The notes beneath the pieces were generated by a model. It saw only the letters and a program-made list of their open reading frames with translations. It made no database searches and had not been told where the DNA came from. DNA of 64,000 bases from Roseiarcus sp963751165 (GTDB lineage: Bacteria > Pseudomonadota > Alphaproteobacteria > Rhizobiales > Beijerinckiaceae), in contig CAVVTP010000010.1 in the NCBI GenBank assembly GCA_963751165.1, positions 124,001 through 188,000 of the forward strand. Reading direction: 5' to 3'. Below are positions 26,361-36,436 of this stretch, piece by piece. Positions within the stretch are counted from its first letter, which is position 1. The number at the start of each line of letters is the position of its first letter. A program made the translations under genes and the position numbers.

Positions 26361-26603
26361 ATGCCGAAGATCACCTACCACATCATCGAGCACGACGGCG
26401 GTTGGGCCTACCGCGTCGGCGACGTCATCTCGGAAACCTTTCCGAGCCACGACCTCGCCCGCAAGGCGGCCCAGCGGGCGGCGGCGGAGCAGCGGGTCGG
26501 CGGCGAGACCACCGACATCTCCTACGAGGATTTGCAGGGCCGTTGGCGCGTCGAGACGGCGAAGGGCGGCGATCGCCCGGACACCGACGTGGAGGAGGAG
26601 TGA
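26361..26603 (+). CDS. DUF2188-like small protein
   Basis: 80 residues: KITYHIIEHDGGWAYRVGDV, SETFPSHDLARKAAQRAAAE, DLQGRWRVE, which matches the DUF2188 layout of two strands and a helix. A near-perfect Shine-Dalgarno, AAGGAGGT, lies at 26349-26356 or so, six bases upstream. The function is unknown. Confidence 0.75.
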   Translation: MPKITYHIIEHDGGWAYRVGDVISETFPSHDLARKAAQRAAAEQRVGGETTDISYEDLQGRWRVETAKGGDRPDTDVEEE

Positions 26604-26866
26604 GCCGAGCAAAACTCGTTGCGCGCCCGCTTTCCTCCTTGCTCCGGGCGGACTTTCCTGCTAGCCACCCGCCCTTGCTGTGGCCCCGAGGCCGGAGCTT
26701 TTAACCTGGGTGTTCGCCGTCGGCCATTAAGCGCCGGCCCCGCCGAGAGGCGGAGACAGGTTTCGCGATGCTCTCGCGAGCCTTTCCGGCCGGCGGACGC
26801 CTGATCGTCAACTCGAACCCGATCGCCGGCGCGGCCCGCTCGGAAGCGGGCGTTTCAGGAGAACCA

Positions 26867-28594
26867 ATGTCGCAAACTCAAACCTCTGCGCCCACGCGCG
26901 AGGACTTCGCCGCTCTGCTCAACGAGACCTACGGCGACGACGAGGCCTTCGAGGGCTCGGTCGTCAAGGGCCGGGTCGTCGGCATCGAAAAGGACATGGC
27001 CATCATCGATGTCGGCCTGAAGACGGAGGGCCGCGTCGCCCTCAAGGAATTCACCAACCACGGCCGCGATCCCGCGCCCGGCGTCGGGGACGACGTCGAG
27101 GTCTATCTCGAGCGGATCGAGAACGCGCTTGGCGAGGCAGTCATCTCGCGCGACAAGGCTCGGCGCGAAGAGAGCTGGGTCAAGCTCGAACAGGCGTTCG
27201 AGAAGAACGAGAAGGTCGAAGGCGTCATCTTCAACCAGGTCAAGGGCGGCTTCACCGTCGACCTCGACGGCGCCGTCGCCTTCCTGCCGCGCAGCCAAGT
27301 CGACATCCGCCCGGTGCGCGACGTCGCGCCGCTGATGAACGTGCCGCAGCCGTTCCAGATCCTGAAGATGGATCGCCGGCGCGGCAACATCGTCGTCTCC
27401 CGTCGCACCGTGCTGGAGGAGAGCCGGGCCGAGCAGCGCCACGAAATCGTCGCCAATCTCGCCGAAGGCCAGGTGATCGAGGGCACAGTCAAGAACCTGA
27501 CCGACTACGGCGCCTTCGTCGACCTCGGCGGCATCGACGGCCTCCTGCATGTCACCGACATCGCCTGGCGACGGGTCAACCACCCCAGCGAAGTGCTGAC
27601 GATCGGCCAGCAGGTTAAGGTGCGCATCATCAAGATCAACCACGAGACCCACCGCATCTCGCTCGGCATGAAGCAGCTGCAGGAAGACCCGTGGTCGAAC
27701 ATCGAGACGCGCTACCATGTCGGCCAGAAGCTGAAGGGCCGAGTGACGAACATCGCCGACTACGGGGCGTTCGTCGAGCTCGAGCCGGGCATCGAGGGCC
27801 TCATTCACGTCTCGGAGATGTCCTGGACAAAGAAGAACGTCCATCCCGGCAAGATCGTCTCGACGAGCCAGGAAGTCGAAGTCCAGGTGCTCGAGGTCGA
27901 CGCCTCCAAGCGCCGAATCTCGCTCGGCCTCAAGCAGACCCTGCAGAACCCATGGGAGGCCTTCGCCGAGCGGCATCCCGTCGGTTCGACGGTGGAGGGT
28001 GAGGTCAAGAACAAGACCGAATTCGGCCTTTTCATCGGCCTCGACGGCGACGTGGATGGCATGGTCCATCTCTCCGACCTCGACTGGACGCGTCCGGGCG
28101 AGCAGGCGATCGAGGACTACAAGAAGGGCGACAAGGTCAGCGCCAGGGTGCTCGATGTCGACATCGAGAAGGAGCGCATCGCGATTGGCATCAAGCAACT
28201 CGCCAGCGACCCGTTCGCCGCCAAGAAGGCCGGTGAGGATGGCGGCGAGGGCGAGCTGCGCAAGGGCTCGGTCGTGACCTGCGAGGTGCTCGAGGTCAAG
28301 GACGGCGGCATCGAGGTCAAGATCGCCGGAACGGATCTGACGACCTTCATCAAGCGCAACGAACTGGCCCGCGACCGTGGCGACCAGCGCCCCGAGCGCT
28401 TCTCCGTCGGGGAGAAGGTCGACGCGCGAATCATCCAGTTCGACCGCCGTGCGCGCAAGGTCGCCGTCTCCATAAAGGCTCTGGAAGTGGCCGAGGAGAA
28501 GGAGGCGATCGCGCAATACGGCTCGGCCGACTCGGGCGCCTCGCTCGGCGACATTCTGGGCGCCGCGCTGAAAGCCCGCGACCAGAAGAAGTAA
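26867..28594 (+). CDS. rpsA: 30S ribosomal protein S1
   Basis: 575 residues with six S1 RNA-binding repeats. The start at 26867 follows CAGGAGAACCA and gives MSQTQTSAPTREDFAALLNE. The repeats begin near residues 30, 115, 200, 285, 370 and 465; repeats 3-5 carry the classic DYGAFVDLGG, DYGAFVELEP and EFGLFIGLDG. S1 binds mRNA leaders on the small subunit and helps start translation. Its usual upstream neighbour cmk is absent here. A strong intrinsic terminator follows. Confidence 0.97.
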   Translation: MSQTQTSAPTREDFAALLNETYGDDEAFEGSVVKGRVVGIEKDMAIIDVGLKTEGRVALKEFTNHGRDPAPGVGDDVEVYLERIENALGEAVISRDKARREESWVKLEQAFEKNEKVEGVIFNQVKGGFTVDLDGAVAFLPRSQVDIRPVRDVAPLMNVPQPFQILKMDRRRGNIVVSRRTVLEESRAEQRHEIVANLAEGQVIEGTVKNLTDYGAFVDLGGIDGLLHVTDIAWRRVNHPSEVLTIGQQVKVRIIKINHETHRISLGMKQLQEDPWSNIETRYHVGQKLKGRVTNIADYGAFVELEPGIEGLIHVSEMSWTKKNVHPGKIVSTSQEVEVQVLEVDASKRRISLGLKQTLQNPWEAFAERHPVGSTVEGEVKNKTEFGLFIGLDGDVDGMVHLSDLDWTRPGEQAIEDYKKGDKVSARVLDVDIEKERIAIGIKQLASDPFAAKKAGEDGGEGELRKGSVVTCEVLEVKDGGIEVKIAGTDLTTFIKRNELARDRGDQRPERFSVGEKVDARIIQFDRRARKVAVSIKALEVAEEKEAIAQYGSADSGASLGDILGAALKARDQKK

Positions 28595-28617
28595 GCCTGC
28601 GCCTCGGCGTAACAAAA

Positions 28618-28652
28618 AAGGCCCGCTCGGAGCGATCCGAGCGGGCCTTTTT
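28618..28652 (+). terminator. Intrinsic terminator of rpsA
   Basis: A perfect 12-bp stem (GGCCCGCTCGGA at 28620-28631 with its complement at 28636-28647), loop GCGA, then five T. An A-run precedes it. It lies 24 bases after the rpsA stop. Confidence 0.92.
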
Positions 28653-28890
28653 GCGGGCCCCATCGTCGACCGGCTCATCAGCAGGGCCCGACCCCGGAAG
28701 CACGCTTGCGCTCGATCGGCGCCGGGTTATAGTGACATGTCAGCTCGAACGAGACGCAAGCAAGTCTGACGCACGCGCGCCAAGCGGATTTCGCCTTTGG
28801 GATCGCAGCGTCTGGGGGTGCTTGTCGCCGATACAGCGACTCCGTCGCCCTTTGGCGGCGAGACGAATAAACGAATGTGGGAGGATGACG

Positions 28891-30028
28891 ATGCAACCTG
28901 TACGCCTTCTGGTGTTTTCCGCTTTCGCAGGAATGGCCGCCGCTTGCGCGTTCGCCGCGCCCGCCTACGCCGCTGGGCCGGAGATTGTCTCAGGTCCGTC
29001 CGCCGAACCGAACTGTTTCGTTCCGTGGACCGACAAGACCAAGTTCTTCAAGTTCCCCGCCAAGAAAGGCCCGTATCGAATTGCGCTCGCCAACGGCTAT
29101 ATCGCCAACACCTGGCGCATCCAGATGATCCAGACGGCGAAGGCCTATGCGGCCCAGCCGGACGTCGCCGCCAAGCTCAAGGAGTTCAAGGTCGTCTCGA
29201 CCGGCGAGGACGTCGCCGCCCAGATCGCCGCGATCAACAATTTCATCGACTTCGGGCTACGACGCCGTCGTCACCGACGCGCAGAATCCGGCCGCCTTCA
29301 AGCCGGTGATCAAGCGCGCCAATGACGCGGGCGTGGTGCTGGTCGCGTTCGACAACACCCTGGACACGGATCAAGCGATCAACGTCGACGTCGACCAGAA
29401 GGGCCTCGGCGTCTACTGGGCGAAGTGGCTCGACAGCCATCTGCCAAAGGGCGGCAAGATTTTGGAAATTCGCGGGGTCTCCGGAACGTCGGTCGACCGC
29501 GACCGCCACGACGGCATTCACGAGACTCTCGACAAGACCGGCAAGAAGTGGGACGTCATCGAAGTCTACGGCAAGTGGGACGATCCGACCGCGCAGAAGG
29601 TGACGGCGGACGCGATTGCGGTGCAGAAGCATTTCGACGGTTACACTGCGCAGGGCGGCGACACTGGCGTCGTGCAGGCTATCATCGACGCCAAGCAGCC
29701 GTTCGCGCCGTTCGGCGGCGAGACCGAAAACGGTTTCCGCAAGTTCTGCGCCAAGTATTCCGGCGAGGGATTGAAATGCGCCTCCGGCGGCACTGGCCCG
29801 GCGCAGGTTGCGGTCGCGATCAAGACCGCGATCGCCGCGCTCGAAGGACAGGTCGTGCCGCAGAACATCAGATTGCCGCTCGCGACCGCCGAAGATCCGA
29901 ACTTCAAGGACGGCGAAAATTACTACGCCGCTCAGTCCGACAATTTCTTCGTCGGCAATTCCTTCCCGACCTGCAACATCAATTTCACCGCGCAGGAAAT
30001 CATGGGGCAGACGAAGGAGAACAAGTAA
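28891..30028 (+). pseudogene. Sugar ABC transporter substrate-binding protein, frameshifted at a GANTC site
   Basis: Periplasmic binding protein of the ribose/xylose type. The start at 28891 has GGGAGG about seven bases upstream; the signal peptide is FSAFAGMAAACAFAAPAYA. The first frame ends soon after NNFIDFGLRR. Reading GACTTC at 29248-29253 as GACTC restores NNFIDSGYDAVVTDAQNPAA, and the frame then stays open to 30028. The mature protein shows the usual VVLVAFDNTLD, GGKILEIRGVSGTSVDRDR and GGDTGVVQAIID segments. It heads an operon with an ATPase and two permeases. The insertion is probably technical because the downstream genes are intact. Confidence 0.88.
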
Positions 30029-30088
30029 GGGCGGCCCGGCGCTCCGAAGAGGGCGCTTGAAACTTCATCACTGGCGAGGATCGAGGCT

Positions 30089-31648
30089 TTGACGCGACTT
30101 GAGGCCGGCGCTTCGATCCTCCGGATGGATGGCGTCTCGAAGCGCTATGGTGGGGTGCGCGCGCTGGAAAATGCGAGCCTCTCCATCGGCGCCGGGCGCA
30201 TCCACGCCATCCTCGGCGAGAACGGCGCGGGCAAGTCGACCCTGATCAAGATCCTTTCCGGCGTCGTCAGGCCCGACGCCGGCCGCATCACGCTCGACGG
30301 CGCCGAGGTCGTCTTCGATTCTCCCGCCGCCGCCAACCGCGCCGGCATCGTCTGCATCTTCCAGGAGCTGTCGCTCGTTCCCGAACTATCGGTCGCCGAC
30401 AACATCGCCATCAGCAATCCGCCGCTGCGGTTCGGACTCATCGACCGGCGGGCGCAGCGCCGGATCGCCGAGGAGGCGCTGGCGCGCGCCGGCGCGACCG
30501 ACATTCATCCGATGGCGCTGGTCAAAGACTTGCCGCTGTCGCGCCGGCAGATGGTCGAGATCGCCAAAGCGCTGGCGCGGAAGCCGCGCATACTCATTCT
30601 CGACGAGGCGACGTCGGCCCTGACGGCCGCCGACGTCGCCAAGGTGTTCGTTGTCCTGAAGCGCCTGCGTAAGGAGGGGCTCGCGCTCCTCTATATCTCG
30701 CATCGCATGCACGAGATCGCCGAACTCGCGGACGAATGCACGGTGTTCCGCAACGGTTCGAATGTCGCGACCTATCCGGCGGGGACGAAGTCCGATTCCG
30801 AAGTGGTCGAGATGATGATCGGCCGCGAGCTCAGCCACGTCTTTCCGGGCAAGCCGCCCGCGCGCGAGGAGGCCGGGCCGCCGCTGCTCGAAGTGAAGGG
30901 GCTCGGCTGGACCGATCGGCTGCGTGGCATTTCCTTCTATGCGCGGGCGGGCGAAATCGTCGGCCTCGGCGGCCTCGACGGGCAGGGCCAGCGTGAACTG
31001 CTTCTCGCATTGTTCGGCGTGCTCCGCGGCGTCTCGGGCGAAATCCGCGTCGCCGGCCGACTTGTATCTCCCTCGAGTCCGCATGCGGCGAAATCTCCCG
31101 AGATCGGCATGGCGCTCATTCCCGAGGACCGCAAGACGGAAGGGCTGATGCTGCCGATGTCGGTGAGCGAAAACTTGTCCTTCGCCGCGCTCGAGCGCTT
31201 CACTCATGGCGGCGTGATCGATCGCGCCCGGGAGGCGAAGCTGGTCGCCGAGATGATCGACCTCCTGGCGATTCGCGCCGGTTCTCCCGACATTCCGGCG
31301 GGCGCGCTCTCCGGCGGGAACCAGCAGAAGGTGGTGATCGCCAAATGGCTGATGGCTGAGCCGCATATAATTCTACTCAACGATCCGACGCGCGGGATCG
31401 ACGTCGCCACCAAGCAGGAGATCTATCAGCTCTTGCGCCGGCTTGCCGATTTAGGCGCGGCGATCGTCTTCTACACCACCGATTATGCCGAGTTGATCGG
31501 CTGCTGCGACCGGGCGCTGGTGCTTTACGACGGCGCGATCCGGCGGGAGCTCGTCGGCGACGAGATCACCGAGCGGGCGCTGATCATGAGCGCCCTCAAC
31601 ATCGGCGACGGTTCGAACGACACCGCGCACGAGGGCCGGCAGCAATGA
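30089..31648 (+). CDS. Sugar ABC transporter ATP-binding protein (double cassette)
   Basis: 519 residues with two ABC domains (about 10-240 and 260-505). The first has Walker A GENGAGKST, a signature region LSRRQMVEIAKAL and Walker B ILILDEATSALT. The second has the degenerate loop GLGGLDGQGQRELL, the signature LSGGNQQKVVIAKWL and Walker B IILLNDPTRGID, the RbsA/XylG pattern. It powers uptake by the following permeases. The start is TTG at 30089 after GAGGATCGAGG; an ATG at 30125 is the alternative. Its stop overlaps the next start (ATGA). Confidence 0.93.
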   Translation: MTRLEAGASILRMDGVSKRYGGVRALENASLSIGAGRIHAILGENGAGKSTLIKILSGVVRPDAGRITLDGAEVVFDSPAAANRAGIVCIFQELSLVPELSVADNIAISNPPLRFGLIDRRAQRRIAEEALARAGATDIHPMALVKDLPLSRRQMVEIAKALARKPRILILDEATSALTAADVAKVFVVLKRLRKEGLALLYISHRMHEIAELADECTVFRNGSNVATYPAGTKSDSEVVEMMIGRELSHVFPGKPPAREEAGPPLLEVKGLGWTDRLRGISFYARAGEIVGLGGLDGQGQRELLLALFGVLRGVSGEIRVAGRLVSPSSPHAAKSPEIGMALIPEDRKTEGLMLPMSVSENLSFAALERFTHGGVIDRAREAKLVAEMIDLLAIRAGSPDIPAGALSGGNQQKVVIAKWLMAEPHIILLNDPTRGIDVATKQEIYQLLRRLADLGAAIVFYTTDYAELIGCCDRALVLYDGAIRRELVGDEITERALIMSALNIGDGSNDTAHEGRQQ

Positions 31649-32625
31649 AAGACTGGCGCTATGTTCTCAGCCAGAATCGCGCGACGCTGATCGCCTTCAT
31701 TTCCTTCGTTGCGATGTTCGCGGTCTACACGAGCAACCATCCGGCCGGGTTCAGCGCGAATGTGGTGCAGACGGCGGCCAACAAGGGCGTGCTGCTTGCG
31801 CTGGTCGCGATGGCGCAGACCTTCGTCGTCATCACCGCCGGAATCGACCTTTCTGTCGGCGGGGTGTTCGTTCTGACCAATTGCCTCGCCTCGTGGATCG
31901 TGGTCGGGACCGCGCCCGCCGCAGCGCTCGGCGTCGTCGGCGTCCTTCTGACCGGCCTGGCCTGCGGGGCGCTCAACGGCCTCATCGTCATCGTCGGCCG
32001 ACTGCAGCCGATCGTGACGACGATCGCCACTGGCGCGATCTTCTACGGCCTCGCGCTCATCCTGCGGCCGACGCCGGGCGGCGACGTCTACGGTCCCCTC
32101 GCTGATGCGCTGACGGGCCGGGTCTTCGCCGTTCTGCCGGCGAGCCTCATCGCGCTCGGCGCGGTCGTCGTCGTCGTCTGGATCCCATATTCCCGCTCGG
32201 AAATCGGCCGCGCGGCTTATGCGGTCGGCTCGTCCGAACAGGCCGCCTACATGTCAGGGGCGCCGGTCGCGCGAGCGAAGTTCTTCGCCTATGTCCTGTC
32301 CGGCCTCGCCGCGTCGCTGGCCGGTCTTTTCCTGACCTTCATCACCTATTCGGGCGAAGCCTCGGCGGCGACCGGCGGCTCCTACACGCTTTTTTCGATC
32401 GCCGCGGTCGTGCTCGGCGGCGTCTCGCTCTATGGCGGTTCGGGCAGCGCAATCGGGGCGATCTTCGGCGCGCTGATGTTCCGCACGATCGGCGATCTTT
32501 TGTTCGTCTTCAATCTCGATCCGCTGTGGCAGCCGTTGTTTCAGGGCCTGGTGCTGCTCGCCGCCGTCTCGCTCGGGGCGGCGCGGCTGTTCCAGGTCCG
32601 CAACCGGCTGGAGCTCATGCCGTGA
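31645..32625 (+). CDS. Sugar ABC transporter permease 1
   Basis: 326 residues with eight to ten membrane helices, BPD_transp_2 family. Typical segments are AQTFVVITAGIDLSVGGVF, GALNGLIVIVGRLQPIVTTIA and GSSEQAAYMSGAPVARAKFF (coupling helix). It overlaps the ATPase gene by four bases and the next permease gene by four bases (GTGA), so the three are translationally coupled. Confidence 0.94.
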   Translation: MKDWRYVLSQNRATLIAFISFVAMFAVYTSNHPAGFSANVVQTAANKGVLLALVAMAQTFVVITAGIDLSVGGVFVLTNCLASWIVVGTAPAAALGVVGVLLTGLACGALNGLIVIVGRLQPIVTTIATGAIFYGLALILRPTPGGDVYGPLADALTGRVFAVLPASLIALGAVVVVVWIPYSRSEIGRAAYAVGSSEQAAYMSGAPVARAKFFAYVLSGLAASLAGLFLTFITYSGEASAATGGSYTLFSIAAVVLGGVSLYGGSGSAIGAIFGALMFRTIGDLLFVFNLDPLWQPLFQGLVLLAAVSLGAARLFQVRNRLELMP

Positions 32626-33584
32626 CCGGGCGCGCCGCCTCGCTCGCCGCCCGCGTCGACAGGCCGGTCGCCGTCGCCTTCGGCTGCGTGATCGCGCTCC
32701 TGCTCGTCGGCTCGCTCTATTCGCGCAGCTTTCTCTCGCCCGAATATCTGCTGCAGCAGTTGAAGGTCGCGTCGTTTCTCGGCGTCATCGCGACCGGGAC
32801 GATGATCGTCATTCTGCTCGGCCAGATCGACCTGTCGGTGCCCTGGGTCGTTGCCGTCGGCGGAATGATGTCGACCGCCGCGACCGGCTGGGGTCCCGTT
32901 GGCCAATCCCTCGCCATACCTTTCGGCGTCGCCTGCGGGATCGCGCTCGGGCTCGTTAACGGCTATGGCGTCGCCTATCTGCGCATCCCCTCGATGATCG
33001 TGACTCTCGCGGTCAACGCGGTCGCGCAGGGGCTGATGGTCGTCCACACCGGCGGCTTCTCACCGCAGGATTCCTCCTCGCCGGCGATGCGTGCGCTCGC
33101 CACGGGCGATCTCGTGGCCGGGCTGCCGAACGCTCTGATTGTCTGGGCCGTCATCGGCGCCGGGGCGGTGTTCCTTCTGAACCGCACGACGTTCGGCCGT
33201 GCGGTCTACGGCGTGGGAAACCGCGAACGCGCCGCCTATCTCTCCGGCGTCCCGACGCAGCGGATCGTGCTCATCGCTTTCGCTCTCGCCGGCGGCCTCT
33301 CCGCCTTCGGCGGCGTGCTGCTCGCCGGCTACGCCAGCAAGGCTGCGCAGGGCATGGGCGACGCCTATCTGTTGCCGGCGATCGCCTCGGTGGTGCTCGG
33401 CGGCGCCTCGATTCTCGGCGGCCGCGGCAGCTATATCGGCACGGTCGCGGGCGTGATCCTGATCACGCTCCTGCAATCGATCCTGTCGGTCATTCAGATG
33501 CCGGACGCTGGGCGCCAGGTCATCTACGGCGTCGTCATCATCGCGATGCTGCTGCTCTACGGACGTGAAAGCCGGGCGGGATAA
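32622..33584 (+). CDS. Sugar ABC transporter permease 2
   Basis: 320 residues, BPD_transp_2 family, starting at GTG 32622 inside the previous gene's stop. Segments GTMIVILLGQIDLSVPWVV, NGYGVAYLRIPSMIVTLAV and GNRERAAYLSGVPTQRIVL match permease 1 in kind. With permease 1 it probably forms a heterodimeric channel. The sugar is unknown: no catabolic gene or regulator lies beside the operon. Confidence 0.94.
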   Translation: MTGRAASLAARVDRPVAVAFGCVIALLLVGSLYSRSFLSPEYLLQQLKVASFLGVIATGTMIVILLGQIDLSVPWVVAVGGMMSTAATGWGPVGQSLAIPFGVACGIALGLVNGYGVAYLRIPSMIVTLAVNAVAQGLMVVHTGGFSPQDSSSPAMRALATGDLVAGLPNALIVWAVIGAGAVFLLNRTTFGRAVYGVGNRERAAYLSGVPTQRIVLIAFALAGGLSAFGGVLLAGYASKAAQGMGDAYLLPAIASVVLGGASILGGRGSYIGTVAGVILITLLQSILSVIQMPDAGRQVIYGVVIIAMLLLYGRESRAG

Positions 33585-33609
33585 GCAGAATCGTCCGACC
33601 CGAAGGGAA

Positions 33610-34836
33610 TCAGTCCAGCACGTGACTGACCATCCCGTCGGCGAGCTTGGGTTCGAACCAGGTCGATTTCGGCGGCATGATCGCGCCGGCGTCGGCGACG
33701 GCCATGAGATCGCTCATCTGCGTGGGATAGAGCGCGAAAGCGACCGCCATGGCGCCCGAGGAAACCAGCTTCTCGAGCTCGCCGAGGCCGCGGCCGCCGC
33801 CGACGAAGTCGATGCGCTTGTCGCGCCTCGGATCGGTAATGCCGAAGACCGGCTCGATCACATTCTTGGCGAGCAGGGTGACAGGCAGCCGGGCGACCGG
33901 GTCGCCGCTCTGCGCGGCATCGGCCGCGAGTTCGGGGCGCAGCGCGAGGCGATACCAGCGTCCCGCCAGAACCATGCCGACCTCGTCCGCGCGGCTGGGA
34001 GGCGCTGGACGATCGCTCGGCTCGACCACGTAACGGCGTCCGATCTCCCGCAAGACCTGGTCGGGGGTCAGTCCGTTCAAGTCGCGCAGAACGCGGTTGT
34101 AGTCGAGTATCGTCATCTGCTGCTGCGGCAACAGCACCGCAAGGAAATAGCCGTCCTTCTCGCCGCGCGCCTGCGCGACGCGCAACGCCGCGGCCGAGCG
34201 ATGATGGCCGTCAGCGATATAGAGCGCGGGCTGAGCGTCGACGGCGGACGTGAGCGCGGCGATCGTCGCCTCGTCGTCGATCACCCAGAGCTGGTGGCGT
34301 ACGCCATCGTCGGCGGTGACGTCGACCGCCGGCCTTTCGGCGGCCGCGCGTGCGAGCAGGGCGTCGATCCCGGGCGCCTGCGCATAGGCCAGCATGACAG
34401 GGCCGGTCTGCGCATTGACCGCCTCGATCTGGCGCACGCGGTCGTCCTCCTTCGTCAAGGTCGTCAGCTCGTGCCTGCGAATGCGGTTCTCGGCATAGGC
34501 TCCAATCGACGCGACCGCCGCGAAGCCTGTCTCGACGCGGTCGCGCCAGGTCAGCCGGTAGGCGTAATAGCAGGGCTTCTCGTCGCGCATGAGCACGCCG
34601 GCGGCGATCATGCGTCGAAGGTTCTCCGCGGCCTTGGCGTAGACCGCGCCGTCATGGGGATCGATCGCCGGATCGAGATCGATCTCGGCCTTGGAGACGT
34701 GCAGAAAGCTCCAGGGCTTGCCGTTCGCGCGATCGCGCGCTTCCGCGCTCGAAAGCACGTCGTAGGGCGGCGCCAGAATGTCCGTCGCGCGCCCGGGCGC
34801 CGGTCGCAGCGCCCGAAAGGGTTTTACCAGGGTCAA
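33610..34836 (-). CDS. DUF1015 family protein
   Basis: About 408 residues. Family features are VKPFRALRPAPG at the N terminus, PPYDVLSS, and YIADGHHRSAAALRVA near the middle. DUF1015 (SpoOJ/ParB-like fold) proteins are often linked to serine synthesis genes, but their activity is not established and no ser gene is near here. The start is taken as TTG at 34836 because AAGAGAG lies just upstream and the family begins at this point; an ATG at 34890 would add 18 residues. Confidence 0.88.
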   Translation of the reverse strand: MTLVKPFRALRPAPGRATDILAPPYDVLSSAEARDRANGKPWSFLHVSKAEIDLDPAIDPHDGAVYAKAAENLRRMIAAGVLMRDEKPCYYAYRLTWRDRVETGFAAVASIGAYAENRIRRHELTTLTKEDDRVRQIEAVNAQTGPVMLAYAQAPGIDALLARAAAERPAVDVTADDGVRHQLWVIDDEATIAALTSAVDAQPALYIADGHHRSAAALRVAQARGEKDGYFLAVLLPQQQMTILDYNRVLRDLNGLTPDQVLREIGRRYVVEPSDRPAPPSRADEVGMVLAGRWYRLALRPELAADAAQSGDPVARLPVTLLAKNVIEPVFGITDPRRDKRIDFVGGGRGLGELEKLVSSGAMAVAFALYPTQMSDLMAVADAGAIMPPKSTWFEPKLADGMVSHVLD

Positions 34837-35029
34837 GCGAACTCTCTTTCGTAAGGATTTGACTTCGCGCAGAGGCGGAGCCTGCGCCATGAGCCTGCGT
34901 CTTTCGGGCGTTCTCTCGCAAGTCGGCAGGAGACGCGCAAGGGGTTCATGGACAAACGACGAGATCCCGCCTTTGCTCTAGTGTCCTGAATCAAACGCAA
35001 GGCGCCTCGCTCCTGTTTCTGGAAATCTT

Positions 35030-35391
35030 TACGATGCATCCCCGCCCAGGCGTCGGGCGGCCGTCAGCCAGGAACGATTTTCTCCCTGTTCCTCCCTGCC
35101 GAGCGAGAATTGACAACACTGAACACCTGTGGTCTGAGCGAAAATCGTTTGTTTACAGTCGCTTGGGCGAAAGATACATGTCAGCGTCGGGCAGATATCA
35201 GGGAGAATTATCGGGAATTAACTCCCTGCTCCAGCCGGTAACAGGGAGACGACCAGTCGCTCGGAGTCGCGGCGGGCGAAGGGCCGGCGCCGCCTGCTCG
35301 GGTGCTGAAAAACAAAAAGCGCCTTGCCCGGACTCTTGGAGCCTACGACCTTCCGGCGGCGCGGGATCCAAGCGTTAAAGACACGACACTA
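35030..35391 (-). repeat. ~360 bp dispersed repeat R1, copy 2, uninterrupted
   Basis: Reverse complement of the copy at 8488-8659/10671-10863, roughly 90% identical by eye. It shows the empty TTAA site used by the IS1634-like element. Repeated CCCTG/CAGGGAG blocks are present. A short open frame inside is shared by both copies but does not look like a gene. Confidence 0.85.
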
Positions 35392-35428
35392 GCTTACGGC
35401 CCGGGCGCGGCGGAGGAAGATCTGGACT

Positions 35429-36334
35429 TCAGCTCTGGAGGTCGCCCATCCGCCTCCGCAAATTCTCGATCAGCCACCGCCCCGCCCGGCCGATTTCATG
35501 GCCGCGGACCTGTACGACGTGAGCGAGGAACTGGAAAGCGCTGAATTCGGCGAGCTTGAGCTCTTTCAGCCGCCCGTCCGCGATCGGCCCCACGACGAGA
35601 TGGGCCGGCATTCTGCACCAGCCGAAGCCGGCCAGCAGAAATTCGAGTCGGGTCGACAAATCCGCAAATCGCCAGATGTGATGGCTGACGATTCCGCCGC
35701 TGAAATTCTGGGTCAGCGGCGTCCGGTCGGTGAGGACGAGTTGGACATGCGGCTCGAGGGTCTCGAGCGCGATCGGCTCCGGCTCTTTCGCCAGCGGGTG
35801 ATCGACGCCGACGACTGCGATAACGTCGATGGCGGCGAGAAAATTGGCCATGAGACCATCGCCGACCCCGGCCGGAGGGGTCGGATAAATCGCGAACTGC
35901 GCCACGCCGTCGCGCAGGCGTTGCTCGGAGCCGCCAAGGCTTTCGGTGAAGATGGAGACCGGCACGGCGGGAAATTCGTCGCGCAGCGCCTTCAGGCTCG
36001 CGATCAGCGGCTCGTGCGGAAAGATCGCGTCGACGGCGAACACGAGCTCGGGCTCGACCTGGACCGCCATGCATGCCGCGCGTCTCTTGAGCGCGACCGC
36101 GTCCGCGACCAGGCGGCGCGCGTCCTTGGCGAGCGCGGCGCCGGCCGGCGTGAGGCGCGGAGTCTTTCCCGAGCGGTCGAACAAGGCGACGCCGAGATTG
36201 CCCTCGAGCGCGGCGACCGACTGGCTCACCGCCGACTGCACCCGGCCAAGCTTCCGCGCTGCAGCAGAAAAACTGCCCTCGTCGACGGCCGTGACAAAGA
36301 TTCGCATCTGGTCGAGGGTCAAGGCGTCGATCAT
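35429..36334 (-). CDS. LysR family transcriptional regulator
   Basis: 301 residues. The N-terminal winged helix reads LDQMRIFVTAVDEGSFSAAA and LGRVQSAVSQSVAALEGNLG; the effector domain follows from about residue 90. It is transcribed away from the rutE-like, doxX and wrbA genes, with about 100 bases between, so it probably controls them. The inducer is unknown; the nearby intradiol dioxygenase suggests an aromatic compound. Confidence 0.93.
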   Translation of the reverse strand: MIDALTLDQMRIFVTAVDEGSFSAAARKLGRVQSAVSQSVAALEGNLGVALFDRSGKTPRLTPAGAALAKDARRLVADAVALKRRAACMAVQVEPELVFAVDAIFPHEPLIASLKALRDEFPAVPVSIFTESLGGSEQRLRDGVAQFAIYPTPPAGVGDGLMANFLAAIDVIAVVGVDHPLAKEPEPIALETLEPHVQLVLTDRTPLTQNFSGGIVSHHIWRFADLSTRLEFLLAGFGWCRMPAHLVVGPIADGRLKELKLAEFSAFQFLAHVVQVRGHEIGRAGRWLIENLRRRMGDLQS

Positions 36335-36436
36335 CGCCTAATCCATCTCATAAGACGATAGGAGTGATCATAATTTAGCCAGTTGTGCTGATGTCTGCAA
36401 GCGCCCATGTTGCAGTGCATCGTCAGGAGACAGCAC

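Noticed and set aside
26855..28678. Long antisense frame opposite rpsA
   Set aside because: It is the complement of a well-conserved ribosomal protein gene with strong codon bias; the translated product has no domain and is rich in Asp, Leu and Val as expected for a shadow.
33565..34854. Long plus-strand frame opposite the DUF1015 gene
   Set aside because: The DUF1015 motifs are on the minus strand; the plus frame begins inside the permease end and looks like a shadow.
34950..35400. Frame giving a 114-residue protein in repeat R1
   Set aside because: It lies wholly inside the dispersed non-coding repeat, and the other copy is interrupted by an insertion sequence.
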